From: Acidobacteria bacterium 28-1
GTDB taxonomy: Bacteria; Acidobacteriota; Blastocatellia; Pyrinomonadales; Pyrinomonadaceae
Assembly: GCA_002050365.1 (NCBI GenBank)
Contig: MWYZ01000088.1
Span: 1 to 64,000 of the forward strand
DNA length: 64,000 bases
Direction of reading: 5' to 3'
Shown here: positions 16,982 through 24,254 of the stretch, one piece after another
Layout: every line of letters begins with the position of its first letter
Numbering within the stretch: the stretch's first letter is position 1
Notes under the pieces: model-generated
Told to the model about the DNA's origin: nothing
Databases searched by the model: none
The model's input: only the letters and a program-made list of their open reading frames with translations
Program-made: the position numbers and the translations under genes

Positions 16982-17605
16982 ATGACCAAATCGAAGATTG
17001 CTTTTTCAATCGCCGCTTTTTTTTCCATTTGTCTGCTCAGCCTGACAAATGGTTTTGCCCAAACATCGCCAACTGGAAAACAGATTGAACCGAGCTACGA
17101 AGTCGTTCTGCAAACTTTAGTCGCCTCGAACAATACAAATAACAAACCGGACATTCCGCAGACGCTCGCCGGCGCGGTAAAAAAACTGAAAGCAAATTAT
17201 TCATACTCAAACTATCGGTTGGGAGCAACTTTTTATCAGAGAGTTGCCAATACGGGAACAATCGAGCTTAAAAGCGTTACCAACGAAGCGATTCCAAATC
17301 AGGAAAGAAATTTTTCGATTTTTTCCGAGTGGACGCTGCATAATCTTCAAACTTTGCCCGACGCAAAAGGGCAAAACTCAATTCAATTCCAAAGTTTTAG
17401 ATTCGGACAAAGGATTCCGATTATCACTTCAAGCGTTAGAGACGAAAGCGGAAAAACAAATTCAGTCGTAAATTATGAGCAAGTGGGATTGACTATTCAA
17501 AGATGCAGTTTAGCGGAAAACGTGCCGACCGTTATCGGAAGTTTGTCAACCTTTAACCCCGACGAATTAATGTTTTTAGTTTTAACCGTCAAGACTGCCG
17601 ATTGA
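16982..17605 (+). CDS. Secreted hypothetical protein
   Basis: This 207-aa protein has a clear signal peptide (SIAAFFSICLLSLTNGFAQ) and AGGAG upstream of the ATG. The mature part begins with PSYEVVLQTLVASN and continues as beta-strand-rich sequence with repeated F/Y (SNYRLGATFYQRVANTGTIELK). It recalls secretin-associated or short-domain proteins of Acidobacteriota in which a helix precedes a beta sandwich, but I recognise no domain. It sits directly before an ECF sigma gene and may be unrelated to it. Confidence 0.7.
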   Translation: MTKSKIAFSIAAFFSICLLSLTNGFAQTSPTGKQIEPSYEVVLQTLVASNNTNNKPDIPQTLAGAVKKLKANYSYSNYRLGATFYQRVANTGTIELKSVTNEAIPNQERNFSIFSEWTLHNLQTLPDAKGQNSIQFQSFRFGQRIPIITSSVRDESGKTNSVVNYEQVGLTIQRCSLAENVPTVIGSLSTFNPDELMFLVLTVKTAD

Positions 17606-17715
17606 TAATTTAATAAAGAGGAGAACTTTACGCAACCTTTTCGAGCCGCGCGGCGTGATAAAAACGTCGGCGGCTTTTGTTTTGGCTAAAATTATATTGT
17701 AAAAAGTATGCGCGT

Positions 17716-18348
17716 ATGGCTTTGGACAAATTCGAGAATTTGGGCGCGGAAGTGTTACAATCTGCCGTGCCGATTGAGAAGCTATCCGACCATCAATTAA
17801 TTGAAGCCACTAAAAGCGGTGATGAAGCGGCGTTCGGCGAAATTATGCGCCGTTACCGCAGCCCGATTACGAATTATATCTATCGCTTTTTGAATGATTA
17901 CGAAGAAGCCGTAGATTTGGCGCAGGAAACTTTCGTCCGCGTGTATTTTGCCATCGAACGTTATCACACGGAATATGCGTTTTCGACTTATATTTACCGG
18001 ATTGCGACGAATCTTGCGATCAGCGAAATTCGCAAGCGCAAACGTCGGCGGCTTGTTTCCTTAACCGGACTTTTTCAGTATGCAGGCGAAGAAGCGCAGG
18101 ATTTTAATCCGCCGGACGAGAAATCTCTGCCGGATGAAAATTTAATCGAAAGCGAGCAAAGCCAAACGATAGCACGAGCGATTGCGACTTTGCCGGAGAA
18201 ATATCGTGCGCCGATTATTTTGCGCGACATCGAAGGCAGAAGTTACGAAGAAATTGCGCAGATTATGGAACTTGGCTTAGGCACGACCAAATCGCGCATC
18301 AGCCGCGCCCGCGGGCTTTTAAGAGAGAAATTACAAAAATATTTTTAG
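17716..18348 (+). CDS. ECF-type RNA polymerase sigma factor
   Basis: A sigma-70 family extracytoplasmic-function sigma factor of 210 aa. Region 2 covers FGEIMRRYRSPITNYIYRFLNDYEEAVDLAQETFVRVY and ends with the basic EIRKRKRRR. Region 4 is TLPEKYRAPIILRDIEGRSYEEIAQIMELGLGTTKSRISRAR. I chose the ATG at 17716; an upstream in-frame TTG would add 13 residues. The next gene, 9 bp downstream, is a membrane zinc-binding anti-sigma factor, which fits the usual ECF pair. The sigma should drive an envelope-stress-type regulon, probably including its own promoter. Confidence 0.93.
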   Translation: MALDKFENLGAEVLQSAVPIEKLSDHQLIEATKSGDEAAFGEIMRRYRSPITNYIYRFLNDYEEAVDLAQETFVRVYFAIERYHTEYAFSTYIYRIATNLAISEIRKRKRRRLVSLTGLFQYAGEEAQDFNPPDEKSLPDENLIESEQSQTIARAIATLPEKYRAPIILRDIEGRSYEEIAQIMELGLGTTKSRISRARGLLREKLQKYF

Positions 18349-18357
18349 AAAAATCCT

Positions 18358-19284
18358 ATGAATTGTCGAGATTTTTTAACTGAATTTGAAGAGAGTGAGC
18401 GTTTAACCAAGGCGGCAACGCGCCATTTAAACGATTGTCCGAATTGCAAAAAAACGAGCAGCGAGCAAACTCGCGTTTGGCAGATGATTGATATTCTGCC
18501 GCGAGTTGACGCTCCCGTTAATTTTGATTTTCGCGTCAAAGCCCGAATCGCTAATTCAAAATCAGCGGATTTTCAATCGCGATTTTTCCCCGTTTTGCGC
18601 TACGTTATGCCGCTCGGCGTGATTGTCTTGCTTCTCGGAATAATAGCTTTTAATGCGAATTATTTTTCGGACAACAACGACGCTACGCCGCAAATTGCGA
18701 AATTCGTTCCGCCAACGTCAATCGAAAATGAAACGACGGCAAGCGATCCTTCTTTCACGAATCAAAATATTTTATCTACATTCGGAAATGAAAGTTCGGT
18801 TGCTAGCCAATTAAATACAAATACAGTATCTATAAAAGACATTCGGGAAGCACAAATTGCAGCGGTTAATTCCAAGAAAAAACGAAGAACTGAAACGCCG
18901 AAAAAGAATGCTGAAGAATCTGACGGCATCGGCTCTCGAGACATCACTGTGTCTGCACCGACGGTAACGCTGCCGCGCGGACTAGATCCGAATCGAAGAA
19001 TTGAAACTGCGCCGAATGCAGACGATACAAAGTTTTTCACCGCTGAAGAAATTTTGCCGTTCCTCGGCATCGAAATTGTTTTGCAAAATGAAAACCGCAC
19101 GGTCAAATCCGTCAAGCGAAATAGTTTAGCCGAGCGTTCAGGCGTAGAAGTAGGCGATGTGATTGAGGCGATTGACGGCAAGCAAATCTCTGATGAACCG
19201 TTTAGCGGCAGGACGATTAAAGTAAAAACATTAACTGTTCTGCGCGGCGTAAAAAAATTCGAAATTGCTTTGCACAATCAATAG
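18358..19284 (+). CDS. Membrane anti-sigma factor with periplasmic PDZ domain
   Basis: This 308-aa protein starts with a zinc-finger anti-sigma module (CRDF..., then HLNDCPNC, the HxxxCxxC of ZAS domains). One transmembrane helix follows at about residues 82-102 (VMPLGVIVLLLGIIAFNAN), then a disordered basic linker. A C-terminal PDZ domain covers about 215-305 (PFLGIEIV, VKSVKRNSLAERSGVEVGDVIEAIDGKQI). The N-terminus would hold the sigma at the membrane, and the PDZ would face the periplasm. A PDZ on an anti-sigma factor is unusual. It could bind exposed C-termini of unfolded outer-membrane proteins, as DegS does, but this is inference. Confidence 0.8.
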   Translation: MNCRDFLTEFEESERLTKAATRHLNDCPNCKKTSSEQTRVWQMIDILPRVDAPVNFDFRVKARIANSKSADFQSRFFPVLRYVMPLGVIVLLLGIIAFNANYFSDNNDATPQIAKFVPPTSIENETTASDPSFTNQNILSTFGNESSVASQLNTNTVSIKDIREAQIAAVNSKKKRRTETPKKNAEESDGIGSRDITVSAPTVTLPRGLDPNRRIETAPNADDTKFFTAEEILPFLGIEIVLQNENRTVKSVKRNSLAERSGVEVGDVIEAIDGKQISDEPFSGRTIKVKTLTVLRGVKKFEIALHNQ

Positions 19285-19314
19285 AATTAAAAAACGTTCG
19301 GAAAATCTTGACCG

Positions 19315-20100
19315 TTATTTGAACCTTGTTGCAAGCAGCCTTTTTGCTTCTTTCAATGATTCTTCATATTCAGGAAGATCGGGATTCGGCTTCATTTGAA
19401 TAATATAATCAAGCTGTTTTTTTGCTTCTGCATCACGATTAACCGCCAAATACGCTTGCGCCAGATGAAACCGAATATAAGTATTTTCCTTTTCCAGTGC
19501 AATTGCCTTTTCAAGATATTCAACCGCTTTTTCAGGCTTTCCGCCGACTAATCCGGTTGAAAGTTCAATTTGCGCAAGAACGTCGAACGCACTTGCGCCT
19601 TGATATGCGGGTTCAATCTCGATGACTCTGTTCATCGCCGAACGAATGTCATCAACAGAAGTCAAACCTTTCGTTAAGGGCGAGCGTTTGGCTTGTTCGC
19701 CCAAATTCGCGCCATACCAGAAGAAACCGTCGGGCTTATTCGGCTCTAATCTGGAAGCAATTTTTCCCGCCGCTTCGCCTTCCTTAAAAATCTTTTCGCC
19801 TTCTTTTTCGTCGCTTATTAATTTGCCGAGAAAATAATTGCATCTGGCAAACTTCCATTCGACCTCGTAATTCCTATTGTCCGCATCTCTGACTTGGGCA
19901 AGCAGTTTGATGGCTTCGCGCAGTTTCGATAAATCGTTATGCTGTTTGGAAAGTTCTTCGGCTTTCGAGAGATTTTCGGTTATCAGAGCAGTATTTAGTG
20001 GTCTTTTATTTTCTTCCGTTTCAGATTTTTTCGCGCAAGAAACAAAAATAGCGCTGATTAAACCAATTGTAATAAAACTGTAAATACACCTTCTTTTCAT
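19315..20100 (-). CDS. TPR-repeat lipoprotein, TRAP-transporter TatT-like
   Basis: A 261-aa protein with a lipoprotein signal (cysteine in SAIFVSCAKK) and about three to four TPR units. Examples are YEVEWKFARCNYFLGKLI, GFFWYGANLGEQAKRSP, AVEYLEKAIALEKENTYIRFHLAQAYLAV and DAEAKKQLDYIIQMKPNPD. The WYGANLGEQAK region resembles the TatT component of TRAP transporters, but no transporter genes are near. I used the ATG at 20100 since it starts the signal peptide. It converges with the anti-sigma gene 31 bp away. Confidence 0.75.
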   Translation of the reverse strand: MKRRCIYSFITIGLISAIFVSCAKKSETEENKRPLNTALITENLSKAEELSKQHNDLSKLREAIKLLAQVRDADNRNYEVEWKFARCNYFLGKLISDEKEGEKIFKEGEAAGKIASRLEPNKPDGFFWYGANLGEQAKRSPLTKGLTSVDDIRSAMNRVIEIEPAYQGASAFDVLAQIELSTGLVGGKPEKAVEYLEKAIALEKENTYIRFHLAQAYLAVNRDAEAKKQLDYIIQMKPNPDLPEYEESLKEAKRLLATRFK

Positions 20101-20202
20101 CTGATAAATTACCAAAAAGCAGTAAAATAAGTTATATTCTAGTTTTTCGTTACTGAACGACGATTCATTTTAATTCATATTGGAAATTCACTCAATACTC
20201 GA

Positions 20203-20877
20203 ATGAGCAAAAACGAACAAGCGGCGGCGTTTTACGATTTGGAAGGCACACTCGTCAGCACAAATCTGGTGCATACGCTCGGATTCTACGCCAGGCGGCA
20301 GCAAGGGCTTCTTCAAACAATCAAAAAAAGCGCGCAGACATTAGCGAAACTGCCATTTTTCGCCGCGACTGATTTGTATTCGCGTAATGTTTTTAACGAA
20401 ATCTTTTTCAAATCCTACGCGGGTGAATCCGAAGACCGCCTGCGGTTTTTCGCCGACGAACTTTTTGAAGACGTTCTCAAGCCGGCAATTTTCGACGGAA
20501 CGTTTGAACTGATTGAAACGTCGAAAAAACTCGGTCTGCGGCAAGTTATCATCACCGGCGCACTAGATTTTACGGTTGCGCCTTTAATAAAGCATTTTGG
20601 AATTGACGATTTTGCGGCGAACCGCCTGGAATTCGTCAATGGTTACGCGACGGGAAGACTGCTTCCGCCCGTGATGGCTGCGGCGACGAAAGCAAAATGG
20701 ATACGCGAATTTGCCGAACGCGAAAATTTGAGTTTGTCGGATTCTTACGCTTATTCCGACAGCATTTCAGATTTGCCGATGCTCTCAATTGTCGGACATC
20801 CGGCGGCGGTCAATCCAGATTTTCGTCTCAAACAAACTGCGTTGCAGCACGATTGGGCGATTTTGAATTTGAAGTAA
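20203..20877 (+). CDS. HAD-IB family phosphatase (ElbB-like position)
   Basis: A 224-aa haloacid-dehalogenase subfamily IB hydrolase, the group of phosphoserine phosphatase. Motif I is FYDLEGTLVSTN with nucleophile D12, but the second acidic residue is Glu14 where most HADs have Asp. Motif II is VIITGAL, and motif III/IV is YAYSDSISDLPML. Family members with DLEGT are common beside acyltransferase systems. Here the gene heads the group HAD-IB, LarA-like, FAR/ligase/ACP/PlsC, SDR, now split by insertions. A likely job is dephosphorylation of a lipid phosphate intermediate (inference). Confidence 0.8.
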   Translation: MSKNEQAAAFYDLEGTLVSTNLVHTLGFYARRQQGLLQTIKKSAQTLAKLPFFAATDLYSRNVFNEIFFKSYAGESEDRLRFFADELFEDVLKPAIFDGTFELIETSKKLGLRQVIITGALDFTVAPLIKHFGIDDFAANRLEFVNGYATGRLLPPVMAAATKAKWIREFAERENLSLSDSYAYSDSISDLPMLSIVGHPAAVNPDFRLKQTALQHDWAILNLK

Positions 20878-20896
20878 TTGGAGATTTCTTATACTG

Positions 20897-21319
20897 ATGG
20901 ACGTGATTAAATTCACATTAATATTGATAGTAATAGTTCTTCTGATTGCCTTTAGTTTGACCGGAATTAATAACCGAATAATGAGGTTGGTTAAAGATAG
21001 GCAATTAAGAAAGGCTCGAAATGATTATTTTAATTTACTCGAAAAGTTAAAACTATTTCCAGACAGCACAAATCTTGAACAGCAAACAATTGAGGTAGGT
21101 AGAACTTAATCCAATCTCACAAAAGTAATAAAAGGTGTTACGGTTTATGATGAAGCAGTTTTAATGAATGATATAAATGCAGCAAAAGTTTCATCAAGGG
21201 GAGTAAATATTCAAACTGCTGAAGAACGTCTTGCAAAACTTTCTGAATTGAAAGACAAAAATTTAATCAGCGAAGAAGAATACGAAAAACGAAGACAGAA
21301 AATTTTAGACGAAATTTAA
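20897..21319 (+). pseudogene. Small membrane protein with SHOCT end, in-frame TAA
   Basis: One frame of 140 codons runs 20897-21319. It starts with an N-terminal membrane helix (TLILIVIVLLIAFSLTG), continues with charged helices (RLVKDRQLRKARNDYFNLLE) and ends with a SHOCT motif (AEERLAKLSELKDKNLISEEEYEKRR, cited as residues 106-131). A TAA at 21107-21109 interrupts it between VGRT and SNLTKV. The residue lost is probably tyrosine (one base change). The first 70 residues may be expressed as a short membrane peptide. It lies downstream of the HAD gene and upstream of the accessory block. Confidence 0.7.
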
Positions 21320-21337
21320 GAAAAATTTATTTAGTTT

Positions 21338-21427
21338 ATGGCTTTGCAGTTACGCAGAGAAACGCACGAATCAATCATCTACATTGACCGCGACAGCGCA
21401 CCGCGCATTATACCGTTGGATGCTTGA
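21338..21427 (+). pseudogene. Partial duplicate of the 5' end of the LarA-like gene
   Basis: ATG plus 26 codons read MALQLRRETHESIIYIDRDS and then APRIIP, matching the start of the gene at 24255 with four base differences in about 80. Identity stops abruptly at ATACCGTT (21417), after which the frame closes at TGA. The intact copy lies 2,917 bp downstream. The pair brackets an accessory block of toxin-antitoxin, protease and nuclease genes, as if a segment inserted near the 5' end of the gene and rebuilt it. Confidence 0.9.
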
Positions 21428-21521
21428 ATAAAATTTAAGCGATATAGAAATTGAATTGAGATTTAGATATAATGGCTACGTAGCTAAGTTGTTGCCAAGA
21501 TAAATTTTGCGAGGTGAAAAA

Positions 21522-21770
21522 ATGTCGCACACAGTAAAAGAAGCAAAAAATAATTTGAGCGGATTGATTCGCCTTGCGGAAAAGGGTGAGCCGCAGGTAA
21601 TTCGTCGGCACGACACGGAAGTTGCCGTCGTCGTTTCAATTGCCGATTGGCGGAAAATAAACGGCAAAAAAGAAAGTCTGGTCGAGTTTCTGCAAAAAAG
21701 TCCGCTCGACGAAATAATTCCTTTCCTTAACCGAGCGGAAGATTTGCCGCGCGAGGTGTCGTTTGAATGA
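21522..21770 (+). CDS. Phd/YefM-type antitoxin
   Basis: An 82-aa antitoxin. The N-terminal DNA-binding fold HTVKEAKNNLSGLIRLAEKGEPQVIRRHDTEVAVVVS matches the Phd/YefM pattern (EAK..L..LI..A..GE...I.R....VAVLV). The C-terminal half would wrap around the toxin. GAGGTG precedes the ATG at 21522. Its last four bases overlap the start of the PIN-domain toxin gene (ATGA). Such pairs regulate themselves through the antitoxin, which would bind upstream of 21522. Confidence 0.85.
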   Translation: MSHTVKEAKNNLSGLIRLAEKGEPQVIRRHDTEVAVVVSIADWRKINGKKESLVEFLQKSPLDEIIPFLNRAEDLPREVSFE

Positions 21771-22186
21771 ATTTTCTGCTCGATACCTGCGCGATTTCCG
21801 AACCGAAACAAAAAAGACCGAGCGCAAAAGTTCTCGAATGGCTCGACGCGCAAGATGAATCGAAACTTTATTTGAGCGTTTTGTCGCTTGGCGAAATCAG
21901 GAAAGAAATCATAAGACTTGAATCAAGCAGAAAGAGAGCCGAACTCGAAAAATGGCTGGAACAATTACGAATGCGTTTTTCCCGACGCATTTTGCCGTTG
22001 TCCGAAAAGACGTTTTTGGTTTGGGGGAAAATGTATGGCGAATTTGAACGAAAAGGCATCGTGCGTCCGGCGTTCGATTCGCTTCTGGAAGCGACGGCTT
22101 TGGAACACGATATGATTTTCGTCACGCAAAACGTCAAAAACTTTCACGATTCGCAGATTACAATTTTGAATCCATGGGCTGATTGA
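21767..22186 (+). CDS. PIN-domain ribonuclease toxin (VapC family)
   Basis: A 139-aa PIN-domain toxin, expected to be a metal-dependent RNase. The acidic residues of the PIN site are visible in FLLDTCAISE (D6), VLSLGEIRKE (E43) and RPAFDSLLEATALEHD (D104 and following). The domain ends with FVTQNVKNF and LNPW, typical of the family. It is translationally coupled to the Phd-type antitoxin. The final codons run into a sequence duplicated from the downstream protease gene (22176-22226), so the very C-terminus may be a junction artefact of a past rearrangement. Confidence 0.85.
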   Translation: MNFLLDTCAISEPKQKRPSAKVLEWLDAQDESKLYLSVLSLGEIRKEIIRLESSRKRAELEKWLEQLRMRFSRRILPLSEKTFLVWGKMYGEFERKGIVRPAFDSLLEATALEHDMIFVTQNVKNFHDSQITILNPWAD

Positions 22187-22226
22187 TTACGAAGGCGAAC
22201 TTTTGTTGAGCGAATATGCTGAATAG
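22176..22226 (+). repeat. Remnant copy of a protease gene 3' end
   Basis: In the frame starting at GGG 22176 this reads GLIDYEGELLLSEYAE and stop. It copies the last codons of the retropepsin-like gene (GLIDYEGKLLLSAYGE, 22932-22982) at about 80% base identity. The two copies are direct repeats that bracket the DUF5678 plus protease pair. This suggests that an earlier protease copy was deleted, or that a pair was duplicated. Confidence 0.8.
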
Positions 22227-22237
22227 GAGAAATTTAT

Positions 22238-22591
22238 ATGCAGGCAAATTTAGAACAAGTTACAACTTTAATTCGCGCTTTGCCGCTCGAAGATTTAGGT
22301 AAATTGCGTGAAGTAATTGATGAAGAACAAGCTAAACGCGAAAAGAAAGAAAAATCTAATTGGCATATTGAAAGATACAAAAAGGCTCGGAAATGGCTTG
22401 ACGAACACGGCGAAGAATATATGAATAAATGGGTTTGTCTGGAAGGAGATAAACTCATCGTGGTTGACGACGACGGACGAACAGTTTATCAAAAAGCCAA
22501 AGAAGCGGGCATTGAAACGCCGTTTATTCATCACATCGTCGAGGAGCCAAAGTTCTTTTTCGGAGGCGGTTATGAACTCATACGCGATTGA
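22238..22591 (+). CDS. DUF5678 domain protein
   Basis: A 117-aa protein. The N-terminal helices ALPLEDLGKLREVIDEEQAKREKK are followed by a compact domain (about residues 50-112: WLDEHGEEYMNKWVCLEGDKLIVVDDDG, YQKAKEAGIETPFIHHIVEE). This fits DUF5678, a small domain often encoded just before a retropepsin-like protease, as here. It overlaps the protease start by 20 bp, so translation is coupled. Function is unknown; it may guide or regulate the protease. Confidence 0.7.
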   Translation: MQANLEQVTTLIRALPLEDLGKLREVIDEEQAKREKKEKSNWHIERYKKARKWLDEHGEEYMNKWVCLEGDKLIVVDDDGRTVYQKAKEAGIETPFIHHIVEEPKFFFGGGYELIRD

Positions 22592-22982
22592 GTTTTCGAC
22601 ACTTCACGAATACGACACGCTCAAAACTGGAATTACACTTCCTGTTACGCTCGGATACAATTCGCTGACCATTGATTTTGAGGCAAAACTCGATACGGGT
22701 TCTAGCCATTGCATTTTTGAGCGCAGATTCGGCGAAAATCTCGGTCTTGAAATCGAAAACGGAACACTTGAAAAATTCGGAACAGCGACCGCCGGATTTT
22801 TCGCCTACGGACACGAAATTGTTTTGACCGTATTGGAAATTGAAACCGTTGCGACCGTCTATTTCGCCAAAGAAGAATCGTTCACGCGCAATGTTCTCGG
22901 CAGACAAGGCTGGCTCGAACGCGTGAAACTTGGGCTGATTGATTACGAAGGCAAACTTCTTTTGAGTGCTTATGGTGAGTAA
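22572..22982 (+). CDS. Retropepsin-like aspartic protease (clan AA)
   Basis: A 136-aa protein with one aspartic-protease half: the catalytic DTGSS (FEAKLDTGSSHCIFERRFG) near residue 40, and the second hydrophobic-hydrophobic-G element in NVLGRQGWLERVKLGLIDYEG. Single-domain members act as homodimers. The ATG at 22572 lies inside the DUF5678 gene, a coupling seen in many bacterial pairs of this type. Substrate is unknown. A degraded copy of its 3' end sits upstream at 22176-22226. Confidence 0.8.
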   Translation: MNSYAIEFSTLHEYDTLKTGITLPVTLGYNSLTIDFEAKLDTGSSHCIFERRFGENLGLEIENGTLEKFGTATAGFFAYGHEIVLTVLEIETVATVYFAKEESFTRNVLGRQGWLERVKLGLIDYEGKLLLSAYGE

Positions 22983-23032
22983 TTAAAGTTTACAGTGTTT
23001 GAGATAAAAAAACTATATAAATTGAGGTTATT

Positions 23033-23608
23033 ATGTTTGTCATCATCATTGTTGCGATAATAGCATTCCTTTTATTTACGGTTGTTGCAAATTGCACTTT
23101 TTGGGTCGTTAGCTATTGGATTTCTTCACTTTGTGCCGCATTTGCTAACAAAGATAAGAAATTAGTTCAAGGTCTTTCACAAACAACAATTTTGTTAGTG
23201 GTAACAATATTCTTATTCATTTATTCCTACAAAGGATGCACTTATGTAGATAGATTTGGTGGCAACAGCGACAATATGCCCGTTATAGGTGGTTGGTTTT
23301 TATTGCTGACTGGATTAATAAGTATCTGCGTCACATTCGTTGTTTTTGTTTTTGCTTTTGACGATCCTGAAAAACAAAAAGCATTGGAGGAAGAAAAATT
23401 TGCTAAACAGCAAGAAGAAAACTCTAAAGCTGAAGCAGAAATAATGGCTCTTTTCCAAGAAAAGTCTAAAATGTTTTTTGTAAGTCCAGAATATAAATTT
23501 GTAGAACAATTTGCAAAAAATATGGGAACAGAGGAAACAAAAATGAGTTCTCAAAACTTCATATGCTACTTAAAACTCGGCAATGGGATTTTTCCTCAAC
23601 TGAATTAG
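23033..23608 (+). CDS. Membrane half of a frameshifted Mrr-type nuclease
   Basis: A 191-aa product with three hydrophobic helices (about residues 2-35, 48-66, 85-112) and then a charged coiled-coil (EKQKALEEEKFAKQQEENSKAEAEI). After EQFAKNMG the sequence becomes atypical and stops. Shifting -1 at the A run 23515-23520 gives AKKYGNRGNKNEFSKLHMLLKTRQWDF, which leads straight into the downstream nuclease frame. The two frames are therefore probably one gene of about 400 residues, broken by loss of one A or joined by frameshifting. The DNA is AT-rich compared with the neighbouring core genes. Confidence 0.65.
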   Translation: MFVIIIVAIIAFLLFTVVANCTFWVVSYWISSLCAAFANKDKKLVQGLSQTTILLVVTIFLFIYSYKGCTYVDRFGGNSDNMPVIGGWFLLLTGLISICVTFVVFVFAFDDPEKQKALEEEKFAKQQEENSKAEAEIMALFQEKSKMFFVSPEYKFVEQFAKNMGTEETKMSSQNFICYLKLGNGIFPQLN

Positions 23609-24243
23609 AAACTTTATTAACCTTTGAAAACAAAATACAACATAAAGAAAATATAAAAACTAAAATTTTAGCAACTAAACCGCAGTATTTACGAGAATAT
23701 ATAAAAGGTTTTTTGCAAATATCAGGAAGCAATGATGAGAATCTAACGGCTTTATTAGAACTCTTACAAGAAAGAAATTTATATAATTACGATTTGCGCG
23801 ACCTGAGATTTGCCGTAAAAGAAATTGAGAACCAAATTGAGTTGGAAAATTTTGAGAAACGGCTTAATGAAGGAAATGAACAGATTTTTTTTGAAAACAT
23901 AGACCAGCTAAATGGTTATGAATTTGAAGATTTTCTAAAAACACTTTTTTCTAAAATGGGTTATCAAGTTGAGCAAACTAGATTGTCCGGCGACCAAGGC
24001 GCGGATTTAGTTATTGTTAAGTTCGGCGAGAAAACAGTTATACAAGCAAAGCGTTTCGGCGGGAAAGTTGGAAATAAAGCCGTGCAGGAAATTATGGCGG
24101 CAATAAGTCTTTACGAAGCGCAAAAGGGAATGGTAATAACGAATAATTATTTCACGCCTGCCGCAGTTAAACTTGCGAATGCAAATAATATTGAATTAGT
24201 TGACAGAGACGCTTTGGAAGAATTGATTAACAAACATTGGTAA
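23563..24243 (+). CDS. Mrr-type restriction endonuclease domain (second half)
   Basis: A 226-aa frame. Residues 1-100 are helical, and residues 120-220 match the Mrr catalytic (PD-(D/E)xK) domain: GYEFEDFLKTLFSKMGYQVEQT, the metal-site aspartate in DQGADLVIVKFG, the QxK pair in VIQAKRFGGKVG, then AVQEIMAAISLYEAQKGMVITN. Mrr-type nucleases cut DNA, often modified DNA. The upstream membrane segment suggests a membrane-anchored nuclease as in some defence systems. The separate ATG at 23563 may not be the real start, since the frame is open further upstream and continues the 23033 gene. Confidence 0.75.
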   Translation: MLLKTRQWDFSSTELETLLTFENKIQHKENIKTKILATKPQYLREYIKGFLQISGSNDENLTALLELLQERNLYNYDLRDLRFAVKEIENQIELENFEKRLNEGNEQIFFENIDQLNGYEFEDFLKTLFSKMGYQVEQTRLSGDQGADLVIVKFGEKTVIQAKRFGGKVGNKAVQEIMAAISLYEAQKGMVITNNYFTPAAVKLANANNIELVDRDALEELINKHW

Positions 24244-24254
24244 CAAAATAAAAT

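Noticed and set aside
6450-21319. Recoding of TAA as a sense codon to explain the in-frame stops in hsdS and the SHOCT gene
   Set aside because: Many core genes in the window end in TAA, and the stops occur only in accessory, decaying genes.
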